NCBI GenBank assembly: GCA_032690845.1
Contig: CM064430.1
Location: 48,643,882 to 48,707,881 of the forward strand
Direction of reading: 5' to 3'
From: Eleusine coracana subsp. coracana
Lineage: Eukaryota > Streptophyta > Magnoliopsida > Poales > Poaceae
Length of the DNA stretch: 64,000 bases
Shown here: positions 11,693-21,956 of the stretch, piece after piece
Layout of the letters: every line of letters starts with the position of its first letter
Numbering within the stretch: the first letter of the stretch is position 1
Position numbers and translations under genes: made by a program
The notes under the pieces: model-generated
Databases searched by the model: none
What the model saw: the letters and a program-made list of their open reading frames with translations, nothing else
Told to the model about the DNA's origin: nothing

Positions 11693-12329
11693 TGTTGAAA
11701 CATAGCAATGCAAACTTCCGGAATCTTCTCTCTTATTCATGAACCTAGATATTTCTATTAGGAGTGTTCTAGAGCTAATATCATGGCAAGTTTAGACTAG
11801 TGTAGAATCTGGATATTTTCTTGTAATGTTCTAGAGCATGGACACTTGTCATAGTGCCATGGCTCACCTAGGTCTATAAATAGAGGAGCCACCCCCCCCC
11901 CCCTTGCCATGCTATCCATCTATGAGCATGGTGAGTAGTAGGGAGTGCTAGGAAGAGGAAAGTGAGAGAAGTAAGAGTAGTAGGACAGCCACCTAAAATA
12001 TAGTTGTACTCCCTCGTGTAATAGTTGTGTGGTTAATAAAAGTGTGTTTCCTTGTAAGTTAAAGTCTCCTGGTTCAGCCTTATAGTTTTTAGTACTTAGT
12101 GCATTAGTTAAGTTGTGATCTGTCTGAAGGTTGGCTCTGCCACCCGGGATCACAAGGGTCTGTGCTTCATCTGAAGGTTGGCACTGCCACCCGGAAGCAA
12201 AGAAGGCGGCTTACTCGCCAAGGACCCGGCACTAAGTATCTAGAACCTAAAGAGGCTAACCAACTTGAGAGTTGGTTTAGCATAGGGATAGGTCCTCATA
12301 GTGGGTATTTGGGTCATCAACTTTCAACA
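11693..12329 (+). repeat. Copia-1 5' LTR
   Basis: TGTTGAAACATAG at the start and CTTTCAACA at the end, 637 bp. It holds a TATA-type CTATAAATAGAGG at about 11874-11886, followed by a poly-C run longer than in the right copy. It contains a short internal duplication around the phrase CTGAAGGTTGGC...TGCCACCCGG, seen twice near 12124 and 12170. Confidence 0.93.
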
Positions 12330-12331
12330 AG

Positions 12332-12343
12332 TGGTATCAGAGC
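12332..12343 (+). other. Copia-1 primer-binding site (initiator tRNA-Met type)
   Basis: TGGTATCAGAGC starts two bases after the LTR end. This is the standard plant copia primer site, complementary to the 3' end of initiator methionyl tRNA. Confidence 0.92.
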
Positions 12344-12513
12344 AGGCGGTCCGGGACCATCGCAAGGAGGCTGCTTGGAGGAGCACAAGGTGCCTGTAGC
12401 ATTTGGTGCTACAACAAGGCGCTAAAGAGAGATTCTGCCAGTGCACAGTCTAGGACTGTGAAGCTTATTGGTCTGGGAATAGAGAAGCTTATTGACGTTG
12501 GACGTCAATCACC

Positions 12514-15500
12514 ATGGTGGATCTTGCTAGCGTGAGTAGTGGAATCAAGAAGCTTAATAGCCACAACTATGGCTATTGGAAGACCTGTATGGAGTCCTAC
12601 TTGCAGGGTCAGGACTTATGGGAGGTCATTGAAGGAGCCAAGGCAGTCCCTCCTGAGAAAGAGAGTGCGCTACGGAAGTGGCGCATTAAGGCCGGTAAGG
12701 CTATGTTCATGCTGAAGACAACAATTGAGGAGGACCTATTGGAGCACATTCGAGATGCAGAGACTCCGAAGGCGGCCTGGGAGACATTGGGGAAATTATT
12801 CTCCAAAAAGAATAAAGCGCGCCTCCAGCTATTGGAAAATGAGCTATCAGGTATCTCTCAAGGAAATATGACCATAAGTCAATATTTTACAAAAGTTAAA
12901 TCTATTTGCCGAGAAATATCTCAACTTGAGCCGGAGGAGAAGGTGAGTGATGCTCGTATGAAAAGAATCATCATCCATGGCTTAAGACCAGAGTACAATG
13001 GTTTTATTGCCGCGATGAGGGGATGGTCTACTCAACCTTCATTAGTAGAGCTGGAAAATCTATTGACTAATCAGGAGGAGTTAGCGAAGCAAATGGGGAG
13101 AATTAATTTGAAGGAAGAAGAGGAGGCGCTCTTCACTAATAATAAAAAGAAGGGACCACCACGGGAACAAGGAAGGCCCAAACCAAGGTGGATTGAAGGT
13201 GGCAAACCTCATCCAAAAGAAAGACGCAATACTTCAGGGGGAGCACAAAGGAAAAGAGAAGACCGGCAAAATATGAGAAAGTATAATGATGGCTGCTTCA
13301 ACTATGGTAAGAAAGGTCACTTTGCTCGAAATTGTTGGCTGCCAAAGAAGCGCTTTGAAGGAAACATGGCCCCAACCACAATGAAGAAAGAGAAGGAGAC
13401 ACCCGTTAGTGAAGAAGAATGGGATACTGAAGCTGGATTTTCTCTAGAAGTTGACGAAGAAGAGTTAGAGGAGGACATGGAGGCTCCTGCTTTTGCAGCA
13501 ACTACCACTCCAACACTAAATTATAAGGAGGATTGGATTGTTGATTCAGGGTGCTCCAACCACATGACCAATGATTACAAGAAGTTGGAGGATATGGCTG
13601 ACTACAAGGGAAGAAGAGTGGTTTTAACAGCGGACAACACAAAGTTGCCTATCTCTCATGTTGGGAAAGCTACTATCTCAAGGTATGGTCCTCAACAACT
13701 CCAACTCCAGAAGGTTTATCATGTTCCAGAATTGAAGAAAAATCTGTTGTCAGTACCACAACTGACAGCAAAGGGAAAGTATGTTCTCTTCGGGCCAAAT
13801 AAAGTAGCCATATTTGGACAAGTTAAGGTGACCGGCACACCTATCATGGAAGGAAAGAGGCGACAATCAGTTTATGTGCTCTCTGCCCAAGAAGCCTATG
13901 TGGACAAGACTCGAAAGAACGAGACTGGTGATCTCTGGCATGCACGTCTTGGGCATGTGAATTACAACAAGTTGAAGGAGATGATGAGGAAGCAAGTGTT
14001 GAAGGGACTTCCTCAAGTAGACATCCGGACATACATGGTCTGTGAAGGTTGTCAATATGGAAAGGCTCACCAATTGCCATACAAAGAGTCAGAGCATCGG
14101 TCCAAGACACCATTGGAGCTCATACACTCGGACGTCTTTGGCCCAATCAAGCAAAAATCCCTTGGAGGAATGAGATACATGGTGACTTTTATTGATGATT
14201 TCTCAAGGTACGTTTGGGTTTACTTCATGAAAGAAAAGTCTGAGACTTTCACAAAATTTCAAGAATTTAAGGAGAAGGTGGAAGGTGAACTTGATAAGAA
14301 AATTCAGTGCTTGCGCACTGATAATGGAAGGGAGTATTTATCTAATGAGTTCACCATATATCTTAAAGAGCAAAAGATAAGAAGGCAATTGACTTGTCCT
14401 AATACTCCACAACAAAATGGAGTAGCAGAGCGCAAGAATCGTCACCTTGCAGAAACTTGTCGAAGTATGCTCCATGCCAAGAATGTGCCTGGAAGGTTTT
14501 GGGCCGAGTGTATGAAGACATCAGCCTATGTAATTAATAGGCTACCTCAAGATAAATTGGGATTCAAGTCTCCTCATGAGATGCTTTGGAAAATGAAGCC
14601 AACGGTCAGCCATTTAAAGGTATTTGGTTGTGTATGCTATGTGTTTGTGCCCGATCACCTGGGAAGCAAGTTTGAAAAGAAGGCAATCCGATGCATCTTT
14701 GTTGGCTATGATGATGCACGGAAGGGTTGGAGGTGCTGCGATCCAACCACAGGGAAGTGCCACACATCAAGGAACGTGGTATTTGATGAAGCCTCTGCAT
14801 GGTGGGTTCCAGAAAAGATCAAGATACCAGAATCTCCTACCTTGGAGGAGGTTCTAGAAGAAACCAAAGAAGGTGAAGAGGAGGAGAAATCAACACCAAG
14901 AGAAGTCATAGAAGAGTCACCAAGCAAGGCCAAGAATCCCTGGAAGACCGGAGTACACCAAACAGCCATAGAGGAGCCTCACCAACAATTAGAGCTCGAG
15001 GAGCCTACACAAGGATTGTGGACATATAGGCGGAGAAAGAATAAACCAAGATATGCTAATGCGGCCCTTGTTGATAACTCTATACCTATTGAGCCATCCT
15101 CTTATGAAGAAGCAGCACAAGGCCCCGAGTGGCTTAAGGCAATGGGGGATGAGATTAAGGCACTAAATGAAAATCAAACATGGGATTTAGTGCCAAGGCC
15201 AAAAGATGTGAAACCCATATCTTGCAAATGGGTTTATAAAGTGAAGACTCGTCCAGATGGCTCAATTGAAAGGTATAAGGCTCGTCTTGTTGCTCGAGGG
15301 TTCTCTCAACAATATGGACTTGATTATGAAGAAACATTTAGCCCCGTGGCCGAAATCACTACTATTCGAGTATTACTTGCATTGGCGGCTTGCAAGTCTT
15401 GGAAGTTGTGGCAGATGGATGTCAAGAATGCCTTTCTACATGGCGAACTTGACAAGGATATCTATATGGAACAACCAAGGGGGTTCGAGAGCAAGATCCA

Positions 15501-16614
15501 CCCTGAGTATGTCTGCAAATTGAAGAAGGCTCTTTATGGCTTGAAGCAAGCTCCAAGAGCATGGTATGGGAAAATCGGTGAGTTCCTCATACAAAGTGGA
15601 TTTAATGTTGCTCCATCAGATTCTAGCTTATTTGTGAAGGCCAAGGAAGGAAGATTAGCAATAGTCCTTATCTATGTTGATGACTTGATCATCACTGGAG
15701 ACTACTTAGAGGAAATACAAAGGACAAGAGAAAACCTCTCAGTTCGTTTTCAGATGAAGGAGCTAGGAGAGTTGAGACACTTCCTTGGACTTGAGGTGGA
15801 GCATATGAAGGAAGGCCTATTTCTAGGCCAACAAAAATATGCCAAGGATCTTCTTCAGAGGTATGGCATGCTTGATTGCAAACCTATCTCTACTCCTATG
15901 GACCCCAATGTGAGGCTAAGGGAAGACGAAGAGAAAGAGCTGGAGGATGTGACCATGTACCAACAAATGGTCGGGAGTCTTATTTATCTCACACTAACTC
16001 GACCAGATATATCTTATTCAGTTGGCGTGGTTAGTCGGTATATGAGCAAGCCAAATAAGCATCACCTTGATATAGTCAGGCGTATCCTCAGGTATGTTAA
16101 AGGCACCATTAACTTTGGTATCTTGTATAAAAAGACAAAGGAATGCCAGGTGCTTGGATATTGCGATGCCGACTATGCTGGAGATTGTGACACAAGGAGG
16201 TCAACTACTGGATACTTCTTCAGTCTCGGATTAGGAGCCATATCATGGTGCAGCAAAAGACAACCCACTGTGGCGTTATCAAGTACTGAAGCAGAGTATC
16301 GTTCAGCTGCCACGGCCGCACAAGAAAGCACTTGGCTCAAACAACTAATGGAGGATCTTCATCAGCCAACAGAATATCAAGTAAGGATTTTCTGTGACAA
16401 TCTATCAGCTATTCGCTTGGCAGAAAATCCAGTATTTCATGCAAGGACCAAGCACATAGAGGTCCACTATCATTACATAAGAGAAAAGGTCCTTGAAGGA
16501 GAAATTGAGATGGTGCCTACAAAGACGAATGAGCAGACTGCCGACATTTTCACGAAGAGTCTCAACAAGGCAAAGTTTGAGAAATTTCGAGAGTCACTTG
16601 GCATAGTCTGCTAG
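12514..16614 (+). CDS. Copia-1 gag-pol polyprotein, intact 1366 residues
   Basis: All domains lie in one frame in copia order. Gag (UBN2/Retrotran_gag_2 type) occupies about residues 1-270 with a zinc knuckle at 261-274. The protease has DSG at 344-346. Integrase shows the zinc site H476, H481, C510, C513 and catalytic D540, D603, E639 (D-35-E), followed by the GAG-pre-integrase/core features. Reverse transcriptase has D969 in QMDVKNAFLHG and YVDD at 1054-1057. RNase H starts near D1218. The start was chosen at MVDLASVSSGIKKLNSHNYG, the usual gag opening, 170 bp after the primer site. One oddity: the second cysteine of the CX2CX4HX4C knuckle is tyrosine (Y264), which should weaken RNA binding. 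Otherwise nothing is broken. Confidence 0.95.
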   Translation: MVDLASVSSGIKKLNSHNYGYWKTCMESYLQGQDLWEVIEGAKAVPPEKESALRKWRIKAGKAMFMLKTTIEEDLLEHIRDAETPKAAWETLGKLFSKKNKARLQLLENELSGISQGNMTISQYFTKVKSICREISQLEPEEKVSDARMKRIIIHGLRPEYNGFIAAMRGWSTQPSLVELENLLTNQEELAKQMGRINLKEEEEALFTNNKKKGPPREQGRPKPRWIEGGKPHPKERRNTSGGAQRKREDRQNMRKYNDGCFNYGKKGHFARNCWLPKKRFEGNMAPTTMKKEKETPVSEEEWDTEAGFSLEVDEEELEEDMEAPAFAATTTPTLNYKEDWIVDSGCSNHMTNDYKKLEDMADYKGRRVVLTADNTKLPISHVGKATISRYGPQQLQLQKVYHVPELKKNLLSVPQLTAKGKYVLFGPNKVAIFGQVKVTGTPIMEGKRRQSVYVLSAQEAYVDKTRKNETGDLWHARLGHVNYNKLKEMMRKQVLKGLPQVDIRTYMVCEGCQYGKAHQLPYKESEHRSKTPLELIHSDVFGPIKQKSLGGMRYMVTFIDDFSRYVWVYFMKEKSETFTKFQEFKEKVEGELDKKIQCLRTDNGREYLSNEFTIYLKEQKIRRQLTCPNTPQQNGVAERKNRHLAETCRSMLHAKNVPGRFWAECMKTSAYVINRLPQDKLGFKSPHEMLWKMKPTVSHLKVFGCVCYVFVPDHLGSKFEKKAIRCIFVGYDDARKGWRCCDPTTGKCHTSRNVVFDEASAWWVPEKIKIPESPTLEEVLEETKEGEEEEKSTPREVIEESPSKAKNPWKTGVHQTAIEEPHQQLELEEPTQGLWTYRRRKNKPRYANAALVDNSIPIEPSSYEEAAQGPEWLKAMGDEIKALNENQTWDLVPRPKDVKPISCKWVYKVKTRPDGSIERYKARLVARGFSQQYGLDYEETFSPVAEITTIRVLLALAACKSWKLWQMDVKNAFLHGELDKDIYMEQPRGFESKIHPEYVCKLKKALYGLKQAPRAWYGKIGEFLIQSGFNVAPSDSSLFVKAKEGRLAIVLIYVDDLIITGDYLEEIQRTRENLSVRFQMKELGELRHFLGLEVEHMKEGLFLGQQKYAKDLLQRYGMLDCKPISTPMDPNVRLREDEEKELEDVTMYQQMVGSLIYLTLTRPDISYSVGVVSRYMSKPNKHHLDIVRRILRYVKGTINFGILYKKTKECQVLGYCDADYAGDCDTRRSTTGYFFSLGLGAISWCSKRQPTVALSSTEAEYRSAATAAQESTWLKQLMEDLHQPTEYQVRIFCDNLSAIRLAENPVFHARTKHIEVHYHYIREKVLEGEIEMVPTKTNEQTADIFTKSLNKAKFEKFRESLGIVC

Positions 16615-16637
16615 ACAGCTCTGGGAGGAAGTTTGCC

Positions 16638-16648
16638 TTGAGGGGGAG
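16638..16648 (+). other. Copia-1 polypurine tract
   Basis: TTGAGGGGGAG directly abuts the right LTR, as expected for the second-strand priming site. Confidence 0.85.
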
Positions 16649-17280
16649 TGTTGAAACATAGCAATGCAAACTTCCGGAATCTTCTCTCTTATTCATGAAC
16701 CTAGATATTTCTATTAGGAGTGTTCTAGAGCTAATATCATGGCAAGTTTAGACTAGTGTAGAATCTGGATATTTTCTTGTAATGTTCTAGAGCATGGACA
16801 CTTGTCATAGTGCCATGGCTCACCTAGGTCTATAAATAGAGGAGCCACCCCCCCTTGCCATACTATCCATCTATGAGCATGGTGAGTAGTAGGGAGTGCT
16901 AGGAAGAGGAAAGTGAGAGAAGTAAGAGTAGTAGGACAGCCACCTAAAATATAGTTGTACTCCCTCGTGTAATAGTTGTATGGTTAATAAAAGTGTGTTT
17001 CCTTGTAAGTTAAAGTCTCCTGGTTCAGCCTTATAGTTTTTAGTACTTAGTGCATTAGTTAAGTTGTGATCTGTCTGAAGGTTGGCTCTGCCACCCGGGA
17101 TCACAAGGGTCTGTGCTTCATCTGAAGGTTGGCACTGCCACCCGGAAGCAAAGAAGGCGGCTTACTCGCCAAGGACCCGGCACTAAGTATCTAGAACCTA
17201 AAGAGGCTAACCAACTTGAGAGTTGGTTTAGCATAGGGATAGGTCCTCATAGTGGGTATTTGGGTCATCAACTTTCAACA
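16649..17280 (+). repeat. Copia-1 3' LTR
   Basis: 632 bp, nearly identical to the left LTR; the poly-C run after the TATA motif is shorter and two single-base differences are visible (for example GTTGTATGG against GTTGTGTGG). It is followed directly by the CAACC target-site duplication. Confidence 0.93.
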
Positions 17281-18476
17281 CAACCGGTCAACGTTGCTCA
17301 TACCAACACCAACCAAAATTTGCACAAGTGTCATGTGAATTTCATACAATGGTTACTTGCTTGTAGGGTGGATAGATGACCGGACAAGGGGGCGGTTGAA
17401 TGGCATCAAAGCACGCCCCGTACTTGATTATCTGGGAGGATTGGCAGCAGAGGACCGTCCATCCATAGAGAGGACCACAACATCATGCTGGTGCTTACAT
17501 GGACTACCTACACTAGCTTCACCAGAACAGCCATTTGAAACTGAGGCCGGCTCTCAACCAGACGTACCTTGCTGAGCAACCAGACTCCAGGAGCAATGAG
17601 ATTGTTGATGACTACGATGAGATGACTCGCAGGAATGCAGCCGGAGAGAGGTCCATTTGAGAGCTATGTAGTAAGTATTTCATCTCTTTTCATATATCTC
17701 TGCTCTAAACTACTAATATGTCTAAATGCACTTATAAATTGTACTAATATGTCTAAATGCACTTATAAATTGTACTAATATGTCTAAATGCACTTATAAA
17801 TTATAGGAAACCTAGCTACCACAGATGGCAAATGATGCCAGGGACGCGTTAGGTCACCGACATGATTCACAGGAGGAGGTTGGGGCCCTTCATGCTTATG
17901 CACAGGTATACCTTCTTTTCTATCTGCATTTTCATCTCTTGTATGTTACAATTGTTTAATTGTCGTGTTTCTATGATAGAGGATGCGGAAAACTTGCCAT
18001 CGGCTCGCACAAAAGATAATTGCATAAGTGCACGACAAGATGTCTATGTCTCGGCTGCGGCACCAATGCTTTCCTGCTCCCAAGGAACCTCAGCGTCGGA
18101 CTCCCGATGAGGAGCTGCGCCAGCCTCCCATTCTAGAGCTTCCATGGTCAAGCGACTCGTGGACACTTCTTCGAAAGGTGTCGGCACTAGTGGCGATGAT
18201 GACTCCTCCAGTAATGGCACCCATGGACAGGTGCGTTCAAGTACTCCAATATTCAATCCGTAAATTCAATGTCATTATTGTGTCCTTATGTCTCTTTGCC
18301 CAAACTATGCATAAAACATCATTGGGGTCTCACAATTCCCGATGCACCACAAGAGGAGCCATCACATGCTACTCCTCCATGGACCCGTCATCGCTGCAAG
18401 AACGCTACTCCACACAATGTTCTCCCAACCCAGCCCGGTAGGAAGAAGAACATGCCCGATCATTACACCTCGTGGT
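17281..18476 (+). pseudogene. PMD gene, 3' part, after Copia-1
   Basis: It continues the frame cut at 11692: VNVAHTNTNQNLHK, then DDRTRGRLNG near 17380, with frame changes. Later exons hold RMRKTCHRLAQKII near 17980, RTPDEELRQPPILELPW near 18095, DDSSSNGTHGQ near 18205 and a closing TRHRCKNATPHNVLPT segment ending about 18476. Exon edges have GT/AG-like sequences (for example ACAGGTATACC near 17900). Proline/serine-rich low-complexity tails of this type are usual after a PMD. Both a stop and frameshifts are present, and a 31-bp minisatellite lies in a presumed intron. Confidence 0.5.
17712..17804 (+). repeat. 31-bp minisatellite, three units
   Basis: Three consecutive 31-bp copies start at 17712, 17743 and 17774 (ACTAATATGTCTAAATGCAC and so on) in a presumed intron of the PMD gene. 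The copies are near-perfect; the last differs only at its end. Confidence 0.92.
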
Positions 18477-18541
18477 GATCTTTCCACCATGATCTATGAA
18501 GTATTCCCATTATGTATGAACTATTGTTTCTATTATGTGGA

Positions 18542-18634
18542 ATTGTGATGTTTGTTTCAACATTTGTGTCAGATTGTGATGTTTGTTTCAACGATTGTGT
18601 CGGATTGTGATGTTTGTTTCAACATTTGTGTCGG
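18542..18634 (+). repeat. Second 31-bp minisatellite, three units
   Basis: Three 31-bp copies start at 18542, 18573 and 18604, with the core GTGATGTTTGTTTCAAC, just downstream of the PMD gene. The sequence is unrelated to the 17712 minisatellite but has the same period and copy number. Confidence 0.92.
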
Positions 18635-19639
18635 ATTCTGATGCCTCATATTGTTATTGACTCTATGTGAATGATATTGTGTACTTCTATGGAATTCGTG
18701 GCTGCCTAGGAAGTTTTATTCTTGGGATATCTCAGGCAAATTACGTCATATCGTATTGCGTGATTGGGACTTAACCGCATCACGCGCTGCACACTCATGA
18801 AAGGAACATCCTGGTTTCACAAAACATTTGGCATGATAGCAGTACCAATCACGCCAAATTGTTTGGCGTGTTTCTTACTTAGCCACTTCTATGCCCTCAC
18901 ACTTTCGTCCAGGAACCTCCTGTTTTTGTAAAAGGGTTGGCATGATTGGTATCACATCAAACCATATGGTGTGATTCGTTGCACCACTCCCTAAGTCCCA
19001 TCTAGTTCTGGTGTGGCTGCATTGCACTCTCTTAATTAAAGTTGTCACAATCATGCAAGTGAGCAACAATAATCTAGCATCAAAACAAATAAACCACAAC
19101 ATAATTCAACTTCATTACAACCCATCATCTCACAATATTATTACAATTCATAACCTACCATCAAATAATTCACAAATTCATTGCAAATCGTCAACTACCC
19201 CTCCTAGACCTACCCGCACATGCATGTGAAAGGGCCAACTGAGTACTAAGAATAAAACACTTCATCCTCTCTCCTTCTTCCTTATGCTTTATGTGTCAGC
19301 CCTCGTTTCAACCTTCATTTTTGCATTTAAAGCCGAGCTTGTGTCATCTGACCACTCATAAAAAGAACAATGCAAGTCACCTGACAAATCCGGACAATGG
19401 AAATATCTCATTTAGACAACTTTGTACAGTAGCCGCAACGACAAAAAGGTCACTCGTTCCATGTCAGTAGTATCACACCCATCTCCTGATTTTCAATACA
19501 TGGTAATTTCCCAACTAAGTTCACTATTGAACTACTCTCACCTTCATCAAGATTCTTTCCCCAATTCACCTTCTCTTCGTGGCATCTTTCAAGCCTGAAA
19601 CACATCTTTCCTTTGTACCACCTCATACACTCCCTCGTT
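18635..19639. other. Intergenic stretch with alternating inverted TTTGGCRTGAT motifs
   Basis: Between 18820 and 18980 the motif TTTGGCATGAT/ATCACGCCAAA occurs in alternating orientation. It includes a perfect 9-bp hairpin CACGCCAAA-TTG-TTTGGCGTG at 18850-18870. The rest is AT-rich and without a coding frame. Similar motifs reappear near 21200. Confidence 0.55.
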
Positions 19640-20780
19640 GATTCAAAGTTTCAACCACAAGGTACATCCAAATGGCACCATACAAACTTTGGAGGAAATC
19701 GATCTCGGTTCTGCCTCCAAATGTCCAAATCCTTCTCATGAGCCGCATACCCACCATTCACTGTATCAATTTTATAATTGTTGCATATTGTCTTAAGGAT
19801 AAAGTCCGGAGTTTCTTGGACATACATCTTCCTTACTTTTTGCCTTCTTTTTTGTAACACCTTTGCATAATTTCCCCCTCCGTACATACCAGCTTCTTTG
19901 AGAAATTTATCTCATCCAAGAAAGGTCTCCCAATCACACTTACAATTACCCTAAGCAAATAAGGACAATTCAAATGATTACGACCGACCTCATACCACAT
20001 CAACACAACCTTCAAACAAATAGTTAAATACTAACCACCAATTGTATCTCCACAATAGTAGTCGTACCCTAACTCCGATGACACCACACCTCACCTAGCT
20101 GGGATGCCATATTGACAAAATAATGTAGGTCTCTCCTCACATGGTAATGACTTTCCATATAGCACGTCTTCGGGCAAATCTTCTAGGTATGGATACTTTG
20201 CCTTTGGACCATATATCCACTCCTGAAAACCGCATCCTCGCTGGTTGTCCTATATAAACAAAGAGAAACCTTTATAATTCATTCATGATAACCAACCCAC
20301 AAACTTTTACAAAAATTATCAACTGTGCTTGTAAAGGGACAACGAAAGAAAAGGGTGTATGCCAAACCCCGAGGAGGGTTGTGCAACTCTGTCCAGACAC
20401 TACGCTTGCAAAACGGAGGGGAACGCACACGCCTAAAGGAAGCATTGATCTTCTCTTGGCTAGACATCAACGAAGAATTAGACGGTGGCACGGAACCCAT
20501 CTTTCAAATAAATTGTATGACTTGCCCTTGTAGTCATAATGTATTAGCAGTATCCTCTCGTCACACCTCCCTGGTACAACTGCATAACAAAGAGCCCACA
20601 CCAAAGAGCATGAGAAAGTAAACATACCTCATCATTTGAACAGCAATAGTAAGCTCGGGCAGCTGTCAGTGGATGTCGGGATTGCTTCACGTGTGCAAGG
20701 ATATTACATTCACACATAGGAATAGGCAACCACGATGGAACCAAAGCTTCTGTGGAGCTCACATTGGGATACATGTCTCA
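19640..20780 (-). pseudogene. Decayed gene with GRF-like zinc fingers
   Basis: Read on the minus strand, exon-like pieces are as follows. Near 20715-20625, PMCECNILAHVKQSRHP leads into ARAYYCCSND (a C-x-C...C-C finger), with a donor-like GAG/GTATGT at its end. Near 20430-20330, LHNPPRGLAYTLFFRCP forms a second finger. After an intron-like gap ending TATATAG come CGFQEWIYGPKAKYPYLEDL (about 20240-20180) and CEERPTLFCQYGIPAR. The tail near 19900-19650 contains EKDLDIWRQNRDRFPPKFVW. GRF-type fingers bind nucleic acid; such genes are frequent in plant transposon surroundings. Stops between pieces and single-base frame changes show decay. The gene converges on the PMD gene, and both may belong to one composite element. 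Confidence 0.45.
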
Positions 20781-21641
20781 ATGCCTTGTCTCACAATAAA
20801 TTCTATGGATGGAACAAAATTATTAAAATGCTTATTACTAATAACAACACTTTCACTCATTGCAATCAACAAATAATAACCTAAAAATATATATCAATAC
20901 CACTTCCTACCTTCTTCATCAACATGAGATATACCACATTAAAATACTCAGGTTAACACAATTTATCTCATGACACCTAATAAAACAACCACAAATCAAC
21001 AATAATCTATGGACTAAAAGATAGAAATAGCTTCCTAGATAATGACTTCACAAAATACACCCAAATGTGACCATGTGCTGGATCGGAGAGGAGGATCAAG
21101 AGGCTAGCTTTTTCGCCAAAGAGAGAACAAGAGAGTGAGAGGAAAAGAAGAGGAGATGAGAAAGAAAGGAAGCAGTCATGTTATAAAACCCCGACAAATC
21201 ATGCCAATCTATTTGGCATGATTAAGATGCCAATCATGCCGAAGTGATTGGTGTGATTGGGTCAACCCTTAGTTGCCGTCAGGTCCAACGTGGCGGCGAT
21301 GATGACATGACACACAATCATATGACATGGCATGATTTATAGACGTATCACACTAATGAGAACGACGTGATTAAAACGTCTAGATCCAGAAAAATTAGTT
21401 TCTGATAGTTTTTTATTATAAATTTAGATTTAAATGGATTATTTAAAAAATCAATGTTCACACGGCTAGAATGTGACATGCAGATTACCACTGGTAGAAA
21501 TCTATAGTACGCACTAGGATATGCCGCCCATTGCCCAAAAGAGGAAATAGCAGCATAAATTGAACAAGCAAAGCAAATAAAAGCGCAATAGTGAATAGTT
21601 GTAGCTATCACCTTTTATACAGATTTTGTGAAGCAGCAGCT
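20781..21641. other. NLR1 3' flank and edge of the transposon region
   Basis: No gene was seen. At 21197-21223 there is a perfect 11-bp inverted repeat AATCATGCCAA...TTGGCATGATT, followed by further ATCATGCC and GGTGTGATTGG motifs to about 21260 and another at 21317-21345. These mirror the motif cluster at 18820-18980, which suggests both flank one element. Confidence 0.45.
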
Positions 21642-21713
21642 TCAGAGAAAAAGATTCTGGATGATATCTCCATTCACACAAATATAAGGAATGTGAGCGA
21701 TCCTTGGCCAGTG

Positions 21714-21956
21714 TTTCCCCGTTCTCTTGAGCCACACATCTTCATTAGTTTCCAGCTCTAATGCACTGTTCTTCAGCCAATCCTCTTCTTCATTTTTCAA
21801 CCACTCTCCCTCATTCAGCTGCTCCCCAGCACACTGCACCCAGTTTTCCTCGTATGTCAGCCACCCTTGCCAAAATTCACATGTTTTCTTCTCTCGATAT
21901 TCATTTATTGTCTGTTTCTTCCCTTCCCCTATCTTCTTCTTAACCCATGCCTGTCC
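21714..21956 (-). repeat. Tryptophan-rich degenerate repeat in the NLR1 C-terminus
   Basis: Between EGGQAW and HWPRIAHIPYI, which are normally adjacent in grass CNLs (GGQDWPKIAHIP type), about 75 extra residues are present. They hold repeated W-[LVP]-x-[KNR] units: AWVKKK, NWVQCA, EWLKNE, DWLKNS, VWLKRT and HWPRIA. The region is in frame and charged. It looks like local expansion of the DWPKI-type terminal motif. Confidence 0.6.

Larger units (their letters stand above)
11693..17280 (+). mobile_element. Copia-1: complete, very young Ty1/copia retrotransposon
   Basis: It has two LTRs (11693-12329 and 16649-17280) with TG...CA ends, an exact 5-bp target-site duplication CAACC at 11688-11692 and 17281-17285, a tRNA-Met primer site, a polypurine tract, and an uninterrupted gag-pol frame. 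By eye the LTRs differ mainly in the length of one poly-C run plus a couple of base changes, which implies a very recent insertion. Removing it rejoins the PMD frame: the words before (FGQLQP) and after (VNVAHTNTNQ) read through. Integrase lies before reverse transcriptase, which defines Ty1/copia. Confidence 0.95.

Noticed and set aside
12332..12343. TGGTATCAGAGC as part of a tRNA gene
   Set aside because: No cloverleaf around it; it is the primer site at the LTR end. The same applies at 31398.
17712..18634. 31-bp direct repeats as a CRISPR array
   Set aside because: The units are contiguous tandem copies without spacers, in a plant context.
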